Assembly (NCBI GenBank): GCA_016928375.1 | Contig: JAFGKX010000035.1 | Span: forward strand, 1-17,620 | DNA length: 17,620 nt | Reading direction: 5' to 3' | Source of the DNA: Candidatus Omnitrophota bacterium | GTDB taxonomy: Bacteria > Omnitrophota > Gorgyraeia > JABMRG01 > JAFGKX01 | Shown: positions 7,759 through 14,612 of the stretch, piece after piece | How the letters are laid out: each line of letters begins with the position of its first letter | Position numbering within the stretch: position 1 is the first letter of the stretch | The notes under the pieces: model-generated | Told to the model about the DNA's origin: nothing | Seen by the model: the letters and a program-made list of their open reading frames with translations, nothing else | The model's database searches: none | Translations under genes and position numbers: made by a program

Positions 7759-9477
7759 TTAGTCCGGCTGCTTGTTTTCCCCTATTGTTACTCTCATGAC
7801 TTCCTCGAGTGTCGTTATGCCTGCCTTAGCTTTTACGATTCCGTCTTCGCGTAATGTTATAGTGCCGTCCTTGCGCGCCTGGTCAGTTATAATATGCTCG
7901 GATGACTTATCCATTATCAGCGTTTTTATTTTTTGGGTTAAGGGTATTGTCTCTATTATGCCTACCCTGCCTTTGTAACCTGTCCCAAAACAGGAATCGC
8001 AGCCTTTGCCTTTATAAAATTTATCCGAAGCGCTTAACCCCAGTTGTTTCTTTACCGCAGGCTCTATCTCATAAGGCTCTCTGCATTTGACGCAGATTTT
8101 ACGTATTAGCCTCTGTGAAGCAATAAGAACCACGGAAGAACTTATTAAAAAAGGTTCTATGCCCATATTTGTCAATCTCGTAATAGCGCCGGCTGCAGTA
8201 TTCGTATGCAAAGTGCTTAATACCAGGTGCCCTGTCAGCGCGGCCTTTATTGCTATATCGGCAGTTTCTAAATCTCTTATCTCGCCTACCATGATAATAT
8301 CCGGATCCTGCCTTAACATTGAGCGCAGCGTCTTTGCGAAAGTAAGCCCTATTTCCGGTTTTGCGTTTACCTGGTTTACCCCCGCCAGGTCAAATTCAAC
8401 CGGGTCTTCTACGGTTAAAATATTTTTTTCCGGAGAATCAACATATTTAAGCACAGAATACAAAGATGTTGTTTTTCCGCTGCCGGTAGGCCCGCATACC
8501 AATATCATACCGTGCGGGCGCATTGCCGCTTTTTTAAGTTCATCAAGCGAATATCCTTCGAATCCGAGTTTTTCAACATCAAGAGTAACTTGTGCTTTAT
8601 CAAGAATTCGCAAACTTGCCTTTTCGCCGTAGCTGCTGGGTAAAATAGAAATTCTGTAATCCACGTACCTGTCTTTAAACCTTATTTTAAAACGCCCGTC
8701 CTGCGGCAGGCGGTGCTCGGATATGTTTAATTCCGACATAACTTTTATCCTGGATATTACCGCGTCATGCATATTTCTTGGGAGTGTGCGCCCCTCCTGA
8801 AGAAGGCCGTCTATGCGGTAGCGGACCCTCGTAGCGTCTTCCAGGGGTTCGATTAAAATATCGCTTGCTTTAAGCCTGGTCGCTTCCGAAAGTATCATAT
8901 TTGTAACTTTTACTACAGGCATCTCGTCTATCATCTGCCGCAATTCGGTCGCAGATGCTGTTTTTTGTTCCAGCATTTCAGCGGTAATGACATTCGGCTT
9001 CTCCATATCTTTTACCGCTTCTTCCAGGACTTTACTTGTATGCGTCGGATAATACTGCTCTATAGCATCCAATATTTCCTTGCTTGTTGTAATAACTACT
9101 CTCACCTGAAAACCGGTCAGAGATGTTATATCATCTATGGCAAAAATGTTTAAGGGGTCTGCGGTGGCAACGGTAAGATTTTTTTCTATTTTTGATATAG
9201 GGATTACTTCATAGCGGCGCGCTACATGCCTTGGTATTAAATCAGTAAGAGACGGGTCTATTTTATACTTTTCCAGGCTTAAGGTCGGTATGTTTAAATG
9301 CTGGCTTAGCACGGCTACTATGTCCTTATCTTTAACATAACCTAGGTCAAGCAGAATCTGGCTTAATTTTCCGCCTTGTTCCTTTTGCAGTTTCAGCGCC
9401 TTATCCAATTGCTCAGGCTTAAGAAGTTTTCTCTCCAATAAAGCATCCGTTATCTTCTGGCTAAGCGTTTGAGCCAT
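7759..9477 (-). CDS. pilB: PilB/GspE-type assembly ATPase, copy 2
   Basis: This 572-residue protein is a second complete ATPase with the same architecture as the one at 3613-5340 and clear similarity along its length. It has an MshEN-type N-terminal domain (~8-143), Walker A GPTGSGKTT (329-337), TVEDPVE (355-361), Walker B DPDIIMVGEIRD (391-402), the His box VLSTLHTN (419-426) and zinc cysteines C462, C465, C493 and C496. All ATPase motifs are intact. Its RLIRKICVKC and KGCDSCFGTGYKGR segments are of PilB/GspE type, so it is not a PilT retraction ATPase, which lacks the N-terminal and zinc domains. It overlaps the upstream MshEN-only gene by 17 nt, indicating coupling. It probably arose by duplication; the two copies may drive different substrates or form mixed assemblies. 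Confidence 0.94.
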   Translation of the reverse strand: MAQTLSQKITDALLERKLLKPEQLDKALKLQKEQGGKLSQILLDLGYVKDKDIVAVLSQHLNIPTLSLEKYKIDPSLTDLIPRHVARRYEVIPISKIEKNLTVATADPLNIFAIDDITSLTGFQVRVVITTSKEILDAIEQYYPTHTSKVLEEAVKDMEKPNVITAEMLEQKTASATELRQMIDEMPVVKVTNMILSEATRLKASDILIEPLEDATRVRYRIDGLLQEGRTLPRNMHDAVISRIKVMSELNISEHRLPQDGRFKIRFKDRYVDYRISILPSSYGEKASLRILDKAQVTLDVEKLGFEGYSLDELKKAAMRPHGMILVCGPTGSGKTTSLYSVLKYVDSPEKNILTVEDPVEFDLAGVNQVNAKPEIGLTFAKTLRSMLRQDPDIIMVGEIRDLETADIAIKAALTGHLVLSTLHTNTAAGAITRLTNMGIEPFLISSSVVLIASQRLIRKICVKCREPYEIEPAVKKQLGLSASDKFYKGKGCDSCFGTGYKGRVGIIETIPLTQKIKTLIMDKSSEHIITDQARKDGTITLREDGIVKAKAGITTLEEVMRVTIGENKQPD

Positions 9478-9916
9478 AGTATCTTTTTATAGTCTCTTTT
9501 ATATCGGTTTGCGTACTTACAAACGTCTGAACTTTACAGTTCGTAATAAGCTCTATATCTTCTATGGCATGTAAATTTAAGGGGTTGGACATTGCCACTG
9601 TCAGGGAATTGCCTATTTTATCTATAGCGATAAGGCAGTATTGTTCTGACACATTGCGTGGTATAAGCTTTACCACTACCGGATCTATTTCGTAATTTTT
9701 CAACGGAAGATAAGGAAACCCATACTGCGTAGTAAGGGCCTGGGCAATCTGCTCTTCTGTCGCAAACCCTAAAAGAACCAGTATGTTGCCCAAAAGGCCG
9801 CCTTTTTCTTTCTGTATCTGAAGGGCCTTTTGCAGCTCGGATTCTTTTATTATGCGCCTTTCCACAAGCAGCTCGCCGAGCTGCTTGGATATCATTCTTC
9901 TAGGAGGTGCTATCAT
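9461..9916 (-). CDS. Stand-alone MshEN (GspE/PilB N-terminal) domain protein
   Basis: The 151-residue protein consists only of the N-terminal module found on PilB/GspE ATPases. The two 24-residue MshEN repeats lie at 12-35 and 41-64, separated by KEKGG. The second half of the module carries the family-typical SNPLNLHAIEDIELI segment. No ATPase domain follows; the frame ends normally and the full ATPase gene starts in a different frame 17 nt before the stop. Gly and Gln positions of the MshEN motif are kept, but the leading Arg is Gln (Q12) in the first repeat and Leu (L41) in the second. It may act as a regulatory subunit that pairs with, or competes for, the ATPase N-domains. The start at 9916 lies only 4 nt after the upstream stop with no clear ribosome site, so reinitiation is likely; ATG 9895 is an alternative. 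Confidence 0.88.
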   Translation of the reverse strand: MIAPPRRMISKQLGELLVERRIIKESELQKALQIQKEKGGLLGNILVLLGFATEEQIAQALTTQYGFPYLPLKNYEIDPVVVKLIPRNVSEQYCLIAIDKIGNSLTVAMSNPLNLHAIEDIELITNCKVQTFVSTQTDIKETIKRYYGSNA

Positions 9917-9920
9917 TTTT

Positions 9921-11333
9921 TTAAGAAGCGTTCGCCCCTTTCAGTGCGTCTTTCAAACGGTTATGCGCAACCAGTATCAGCTCATTTGCGGAAGCGCCGT
10001 CAATAGGATTTTCGCTGATCGCGCTGCACACCTTAAGCTTCTGATACGCAGGTTCTGCTTTTGGGTCCACCACTAATTCGGAGATTTTTTTTCTGATCTC
10101 TGAGTTTATCAGTTCTCCTTCTTTTCTGTTCCTCTCAGGAAGGACTATTGCGAATTCATCGTCCGCAAATCTGGCGGCCTTATCTACAGCAGTCAATCCT
10201 TCCGATATAAGCTTTGCGATCTTTTTAAGCGCCGCCTCCCCAGCCATCCTGCCGCGTTTACCGCAGTATGCCTCAAGATCAGCCACCTTTAAAATTACAA
10301 ATGAGCATGGGCGCTGATAAATCATGGAGCGTTTTATTTCCTCTTCAAGGCGCTCTTTTATATAATTTTCATTATAAAGCCCGGTCAATTCATCTATCAC
10401 TTCAAGCTCTTCGGCCTTTTTTATAAGCGCGTCGTTTTCCAGCGCTATCGCAGCCTGTTTCACGAATACTTTAAGCAGCTCCATGTCGTCTTTGGAGTAG
10501 GCGTAAAAATCTCTTTTATTTCCGGTCAGTAAAACACCTTTGCATTTATCATGCATAATGATAGGCAATACTGCCGCATTTTTAACCTCATAAGTTTTAC
10601 GCAGGTCATCTATCTCGCTGTTAGCGGCAATATCTTTGTCTATTACGATGTCCTTTAACTCGAGCGCGCATTTCCCTACCAGGCCGTGGCCCAGGCGCAC
10701 AGGCCTTTTTGCAAGCTCCGTGGATTTAACATTCGACAACGCGATAGGCTCAAGCACATTGGTTTCTTCATTCAGAACCATTATAACAGCGGGGTTAGAA
10801 TCTTCCATATATGAAACCTTACCTGCGAGCATATCCATTATAGCGGCTATGTCCGTTCCTGAGGAAATAAGGCTGCTTATCTGCAAAAGCCCGGACAAGG
10901 CCATTACCTTTTTATTTATATCTATATTTATCTCTTTTGTCCTTTCGCCGTAATTCTTGAGCTCATTTATATTATCTTTTATGCGCTGTGTCAGGACATT
11001 CAGTGATTTTCCCAAATCGCCTATTTCATCCTCTCTTGTTACAGCTATAGAATGCTCGAGGTCCCCTCCGGCTATTCTGCGCGCATCGATAGCCATCTGC
11101 ACTATCGGCTCTATCATTTCTTTCGCAAGATGAAACCCCAGCATGGTTATAATCAAGGTGATAAAAATAACAAGGCTGATGGGGCCTATTTGGGCATATT
11201 TTGGAAATATGAAATTAACCGACAGATAGCCGCATATAAGCATGGGGATTATAGACATAAGCGAAAACGCTATCATAAGTTTGTAGCGGAGAGGCTTAGG
11301 GACTAAGGAAAATTGCTTAAACATCCTGGCCAT
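9921..11333 (-). CDS. Membrane HAMP-GAF-GGDEF-like protein with degenerate active site (ADDEF)
   Basis: The 470-residue protein has two membrane helices (~20-42 and 50-70) with almost no periplasmic loop. These are followed by a HAMP domain (~70-122, including EDEIGDLG), a coiled segment, a GAF domain (~150-300) and a GGDEF-fold domain (~310-465). The GGDEF domain opens with the standard DELTGLYN (314-321), but its signature is ADDEF (390-394) in RFADDEFAIVLPE: both active-site glycines are replaced. The upstream inhibitory RxxD is TAVD (381-384). It is therefore probably not a working diguanylate cyclase; it may bind GTP or act as a signalling scaffold. The short extracellular part and the GAF domain point to an intracellular signal. 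It is second in the long pilus operon, directly before the MshEN proteins that in other systems bind c-di-GMP. Confidence 0.9.
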   Translation of the reverse strand: MARMFKQFSLVPKPLRYKLMIAFSLMSIIPMLICGYLSVNFIFPKYAQIGPISLVIFITLIITMLGFHLAKEMIEPIVQMAIDARRIAGGDLEHSIAVTREDEIGDLGKSLNVLTQRIKDNINELKNYGERTKEINIDINKKVMALSGLLQISSLISSGTDIAAIMDMLAGKVSYMEDSNPAVIMVLNEETNVLEPIALSNVKSTELAKRPVRLGHGLVGKCALELKDIVIDKDIAANSEIDDLRKTYEVKNAAVLPIIMHDKCKGVLLTGNKRDFYAYSKDDMELLKVFVKQAAIALENDALIKKAEELEVIDELTGLYNENYIKERLEEEIKRSMIYQRPCSFVILKVADLEAYCGKRGRMAGEAALKKIAKLISEGLTAVDKAARFADDEFAIVLPERNRKEGELINSEIRKKISELVVDPKAEPAYQKLKVCSAISENPIDGASANELILVAHNRLKDALKGANAS

Positions 11334-11345
11334 TTTACACCTCGC

Positions 11346-11876
11346 TTAATTATTTTTATATCCGTCGAATAATCTTCTGATATCCTGCTGGGCAGACCTT
11401 GACGCCACTATCCCTATAAATATAAGGACGGAAAACTGCCAGCAATCCTCAGGCCCTGCTATGAGCCCGGTATGCACATCTTCCATGCGCTGCAGCTTAT
11501 CCTTATAATGCGCTATAGCCTTTTTCAGGGAATCTTCATATATATCTACGGTAGAAACCTGATTATTATATCTTAATGAGGGAAAACGCACGCCTCTTAT
11601 GAGTAAAAAATCCAGCACCTTGTCGCTGTCTACGCTTAAGAGATCTTCAAAATCAAAACCTGAAAGCTGCGGAGGGTTTCCTGGTAAAATAATTGCCGGC
11701 TTTTCCACTACAAGCTTTCCCGTTCTGACAACAGTGTCGCCGGTATTAAGGCTGGATTCCGCCAGAAATATATAGGGGATCTCTGTGTGGGCAAAAGTCT
11801 CAAGCATACAGACCCGCGTCCTTATTATCTCTGTGTTTCTTAACGCCTTATCCCAACTCTCTCCGATATCCATCAT
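11346..11876 (-). CDS. Conserved-looking hypothetical protein, first gene of the pilus operon
   Basis: I do not recognise this 176-residue protein. It has no clear signal peptide. The middle part mixes beta-like and helical segments. A C-terminal region (139-170) contains GPEDCWQF, a short hydrophobic run VLIFIGIVA and then a basic RSAQQDIRRLF helix. The hydrophobic run is too short to be a confident membrane helix. It starts at ATG 11876 (or the adjacent ATG 11873) with only a weak ribosome site and ends 12 bp before the HAMP-GAF-GGDEF-like gene. As the first gene behind a perfect-consensus promoter in an operon otherwise made of pilus parts and signalling proteins, it is likely tied to the same machine. 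Confidence 0.75.
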   Translation of the reverse strand: MMDIGESWDKALRNTEIIRTRVCMLETFAHTEIPYIFLAESSLNTGDTVVRTGKLVVEKPAIILPGNPPQLSGFDFEDLLSVDSDKVLDFLLIRGVRFPSLRYNNQVSTVDIYEDSLKKAIAHYKDKLQRMEDVHTGLIAGPEDCWQFSVLIFIGIVASRSAQQDIRRLFDGYKNN

Positions 11877-11926
11877 AATAAACCATGCCTGTCTTTTTTA
11901 ATATTTAATGTTAAACAAACTCACTT

Positions 11927-11956
11927 ATTATATAATAATATTATACTTAATGTCAA
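11927..11956 (-). promoter_or_regulatory. Consensus sigma70 promoter of the long pilus operon
   Basis: On the minus strand a perfect -35 TTGACA (11951-11956) and a perfect -10 TATAAT (11927-11932) are separated by 18 bp of AT-rich sequence. The promoter starts 8 bp beyond the stop codon of the FAH-family gene and gives a leader of roughly 45 nt to ATG 11876. No terminator separates it from the upstream three-gene operon, so some read-through is also expected. Confidence 0.85.
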
Positions 11957-11963
11957 AGCAAAT

Positions 11964-12716
11964 TCAAACAACAAAATTAATAAGCGAGCCTATTTTTTCT
12001 ATATCGACTGTAACCCTATCGCCTTTTTTCATCGGGCCGACCCCGGGCGGCGTGCCGGTCGCAATAACATCGCCCGGATTAAGCGTCATTACGTCCGATA
12101 TAAAACTGATAATTTCTTCCGGTTTAAATATCAAATTAGCGGTTGTCGACGATTGCATAACTTTTTTGTTCAGATATAACATGATAGCCAGATTATTTGG
12201 ATCTATATCCGTAACAATGCAAGGGCCTATAGGGCAAAAAGTATCGAATGATTTCGCTCGTGTCCACTGGCCGTCGGTTTTCTGAATATCCCTTGCAGTA
12301 ACGTCGTTTAAACACGTATAACCAAGTATATAATTACCTGCATCTTTTTTGCTGACGCCTTTTGCGCGTTTTTTAATGACGATCGCAAGCTCTGCCTCAT
12401 AATCAAGCCTTTTAACGGATTCAGGGTACGCAATAGCTTCGTTGTGCGCGATAACCGCAGTAGAAGGCTTCATAAATAAAACCGGCGCATCCGGAACAGG
12501 CATATTTAATTCTTTGGCATGATCCTTGTAATTTAATCCTACGCATACCACCTTGGTTGGCTCTACAGGGCTTAAGATTTTGACATCCCGCACACAGGTT
12601 TTTTTATCGGTTACTTTAAATCTGCCGAATACAGAACCATCGATAATGTGTAAATCGTTATTTTTAATAACACCGCAACAAACTTTACCTTTATGTACAA
12701 ATCTTGCTATTTTCAT
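11964..12716 (-). CDS. Fumarylacetoacetate hydrolase (FAH) family protein
   Basis: The 250-residue protein matches the FAH/2-hydroxyhepta-2,4-diene-1,7-dioate isomerase family. Family landmarks are VGLNYKDHAKE (59-69), LFMKP (80-84), the metal-binding YEAEL (E107, E109), ND(V)TARDIQ with D138, the GQWTRAKSFDTFCPIGP loop (149-165, K155) and NPGDVIATGTPPGVG (213-227). All catalytic and metal positions appear intact, so a Mg/Mn-dependent hydrolase, decarboxylase or isomerase of 2-oxo-acid compounds is expected in the cytoplasm. The size fits acylpyruvase/oxaloacetate decarboxylase-type members (FAHD1-like), and the exact substrate cannot be read from sequence. It is last in a three-gene operon, 8 bp after the DUF4416 gene. 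Confidence 0.92.
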   Translation of the reverse strand: MKIARFVHKGKVCCGVIKNNDLHIIDGSVFGRFKVTDKKTCVRDVKILSPVEPTKVVCVGLNYKDHAKELNMPVPDAPVLFMKPSTAVIAHNEAIAYPESVKRLDYEAELAIVIKKRAKGVSKKDAGNYILGYTCLNDVTARDIQKTDGQWTRAKSFDTFCPIGPCIVTDIDPNNLAIMLYLNKKVMQSSTTANLIFKPEEIISFISDVMTLNPGDVIATGTPPGVGPMKKGDRVTVDIEKIGSLINFVV

Positions 12717-12724
12717 TCAGGCCC

Positions 12725-13267
12725 TTAGTATATTTTATTCCTAAAGTTTTTAATCTGGCTCATATATATTTTTCTTACAGCATTAAAAGTTTCTATATAT
12801 TCCGCGCTTTTATAATCCGTATACGTCCATTCCCAGGGATTAAAAGTATTGTTTCTGTAATAAAGCGTTACCTCCGCAAATATCCCCTTTTGAATATATA
12901 GCCTATGAGAATAATCCTTTGTTGTGGCAAGCACCAGTTTCGACGCCGAGATATAGCCCGGGTCCATATTGACAAGGCGCATTCCATTGCGGAAATATTT
13001 AGATTCTATTTTATTGGTAGCGATTTTGATGGCGGGAAGTTTTCCGGGATCTATCAATTTTGAAAAACTTAAAAACTGCCTTTTAAGATTACTGCCGAAT
13101 TCCTTTTCGTAATAATCAGTTAGTTTAAAATCGAATACAGGGCTCACGTAATCTATGCGGGCAAATTTTCTTTTTAGCAGGCCCTGCGCCGCCAAAAAAT
13201 TATTTTCATTCTGTGCTATCAGCCCGCATATCAATTTCACCGGCAAAATTTTCTTTATCCGGCCCAT
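12725..13267 (-). CDS. DUF4416 family protein
   Basis: The 180-residue protein has the pattern I associate with DUF4416: an N-terminal PVKLICGLIAQNE (9-21), IDYVSPVFDFKLTDYYEKEFG (38-58), LKRQFLSFSKLIDPG (61-75), VNMDPGYISASKLVLATTKDYSHRLYI (99-125) and a WTYTDY segment near the end. The function of the family is unknown. No membrane segment or signal peptide is visible, so it is probably cytoplasmic. The ATG at 13267 is preceded by AAAAGGAA. It is the middle gene of a three-gene operon. Confidence 0.85.
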   Translation of the reverse strand: MGRIKKILPVKLICGLIAQNENNFLAAQGLLKRKFARIDYVSPVFDFKLTDYYEKEFGSNLKRQFLSFSKLIDPGKLPAIKIATNKIESKYFRNGMRLVNMDPGYISASKLVLATTKDYSHRLYIQKGIFAEVTLYYRNNTFNPWEWTYTDYKSAEYIETFNAVRKIYMSQIKNFRNKIY

Positions 13268-13285
13268 TGTTTTCCTTTTACCATA

Positions 13286-13693
13286 TTAGCCCCTGGGCTT
13301 TATTTTTTCCGCGATCAGCGGGTATCGTACCTTCAGGTCTCCGTTTAAAAGCACTTCGACGGAATATTCTCCCGGCTCATTGAATAATATATTGTTAAAT
13401 CTGGCCACTATCCTGTGTTTTGCCCGCAGGTCGGGAAGAACAAATTTCGTCTTTGCGTCCTCGATCAGCACCGAACCGCTGGGGGCTATTATGCGCGTAT
13501 GCTGATCGAAATCACCCATGCCGCTGCACCAGCAGTTCATCACATAAAGAACGCTGTGACGTACCGGAAAATCAACCGCTCCTATTGTCTCAAAAAGTCC
13601 TATGAGCATAAATTTTCCGTTCTCTTCCCGCCTTACATCATCGCATAATACGGAAAAAAGCAGTGTCGGTTCTATTTTTTCGGCCGGTTCCAT
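13286..13693 (-). CDS. Small conserved protein, possibly DUF6941-like
   Basis: The 135-residue protein looks soluble and beta-rich, without a signal peptide. The N-terminal LLFSVLCDDVRREENGKFMLIGLFETI (11-37) resembles a family of short proteins with a CDDVR-x-E-x-G-K signature that I recall as DUF6941; this link is tentative and no function is known. It is the first gene of the operon continuing into DUF4416 and the FAH-family gene. The start at 13693 is well supported by AAGGAG (13699-13704) five bases upstream and by a promoter further up. Confidence 0.75.
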   Translation of the reverse strand: MEPAEKIEPTLLFSVLCDDVRREENGKFMLIGLFETIGAVDFPVRHSVLYVMNCWCSGMGDFDQHTRIIAPSGSVLIEDAKTKFVLPDLRAKHRIVARFNNILFNEPGEYSVEVLLNGDLKVRYPLIAEKIKPRG

Positions 13694-13713
13694 ATCAACT
13701 CCTTGTTTAAAGA

Positions 13714-13742
13714 ATTATAGCATACTGCCATTAAGCAGTAAA
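13714..13742 (-). promoter_or_regulatory. Extended -10 promoter of the DUF4416/FAH operon
   Basis: On the minus strand a perfect -10 TATAAT (13714-13719) is preceded by an extended TGC element. A -35-like TTTACT (13737-13742) lies 17 bp upstream. It would give a short leader of about 15 nt that includes the AAGGAG ribosome site of the gene starting at 13693. Confidence 0.75.
13723..13740. promoter_or_regulatory. Inverted repeat in divergent intergenic region, candidate operator
   Basis: TACTGC-N6-GCAGTA is a perfect 6-bp inverted repeat centred between the -35 and -10 of the minus-strand promoter. Its position and symmetry suit a repressor dimer site, though no regulator gene for it is visible. 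It could also be a chance palindrome. Confidence 0.45.
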
Positions 13743-13754
13743 GGTAAAATCTTC

Positions 13755-13787
13755 TTTACAAAAGCATATCTTGGGTGTATATATAGT
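13755..13787 (+). promoter_or_regulatory. Promoter of the gspA-gspB pair
   Basis: TTTACA (13755-13760) is followed after 17 bp by TATATA (13778-13783), with an overlapping alternative TATAGT (13782-13787). Either -10 predicts transcription starting at about 13789-13795, almost on the ATG at 13794. Confidence 0.55.
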
Positions 13788-13793
13788 GATAGT

Positions 13794-14612
13794 ATGTACT
13801 TAGAATATTATGGACTCAAAGAAAATCCTTTCAACGTAACCAGTGACCCTAATTACTTGTTTATGAGCAAACACCATAAAGAGGCCTATTCTCACCTTAT
13901 ATATGGTATACAGGAAAGAAAGGGTTTTATAGAACTTACCGGTGAAATCGGCACAGGAAAAACTACTTTATGCCGCGCGCTGTTAAGAGAAATAAGCGAC
14001 AAGGTTAAAACTGCGCTCATATTAAACCCCACCCTCTCCGAACTTCAGCTGCTTCAATCCATAGTTGAAGATCTTGGCATAAAGACAAAGGCCAGGAATA
14101 AATTTACTCTGCTGAAAATGCTGAATGATTTTCTGATCACGGAATTGACTCACGGCAGTAACGTAGTTATCATAATAGATGAGGCGCAAAATCTTAAGGG
14201 AAAATTGCTGGAAGAAGTCAGGCTTTTGTCAAATCTCGAAACAGAGAAAGAAAAACTCATACAGATAATACTGGTGGGGCAGCCTCAGCTAAAAGATAAA
14301 TTAAATTCTTCGGAGTTAACACAGCTGCGCCAGCGCATTGCGGTAAGATACCACATACCGCCGCTTGACAAAAACGAGCTTCTGTTCTATATTTACCACA
14401 GGATAAGAGTGGCCGGCGGCAAAGACGACATAACTTTTACCGACAAGGCGATCGAACAGATATATTCTTATACTCTTGGCACGCCGCGGCTTATAAATAT
14501 AGTCTGCGATAAAATATTGCTTACCGGATTTGTTTCAGGAGCAAAACATTTCGATTTGGATATCGCAACCAGGGCTACGGAAGAAATAGAGGGAAAGATT
14601 AGAGTTATATGA
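13794..14612 (+). CDS. gspA: GspA/ExeA-like AAA ATPase
   Basis: The 272-residue protein begins MYLEYYGLKENPFNVTSDPNYLF-like, the hallmark N-terminus of ExeA/GspA-type ATPases. Walker A is GEIGTGKT (50-57) and Walker B is VVIIIDEAQ (124-132, D129 E130). LVGQPQL (160-166) and LRQRI (178-182, arginine finger region) also fit the AAA fold. It lacks the C-terminal membrane helix and peptidoglycan-binding domain of the full-length Aeromonas ExeA. In type II secretion, the GspA-GspB complex binds peptidoglycan and helps multimerise the secretin. I start it at ATG 13794, not at the far-upstream in-frame ATG at 13602, because family members begin with this MYLE motif and the upstream stretch overlaps the divergent gene and promoters. 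There is no Shine-Dalgarno. It overlaps gspB by ATGA. Confidence 0.9.
   Translation: MYLEYYGLKENPFNVTSDPNYLFMSKHHKEAYSHLIYGIQERKGFIELTGEIGTGKTTLCRALLREISDKVKTALILNPTLSELQLLQSIVEDLGIKTKARNKFTLLKMLNDFLITELTHGSNVVIIIDEAQNLKGKLLEEVRLLSNLETEKEKLIQIILVGQPQLKDKLNSSELTQLRQRIAVRYHIPPLDKNELLFYIYHRIRVAGGKDDITFTDKAIEQIYSYTLGTPRLINIVCDKILLTGFVSGAKHFDLDIATRATEEIEGKIRVI

Noticed and set aside
8087..8632. 181-codon open frame on the plus strand
   Set aside because: It is fully antisense to the conserved ATPase core of the gene at 7759-9477; no recognisable protein features.
9461..9916. Stand-alone MshEN gene as a frameshifted N-terminus of the adjacent ATPase
   Set aside because: The ATPase at 7759-9477 has its own complete N-terminal domain, and the stand-alone domain is full length.
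13602..13793. 64-codon N-terminal extension of the GspA-like protein
   Set aside because: It overlaps the divergent gene and both promoters, and family members begin at the MYLE motif encoded at 13794.
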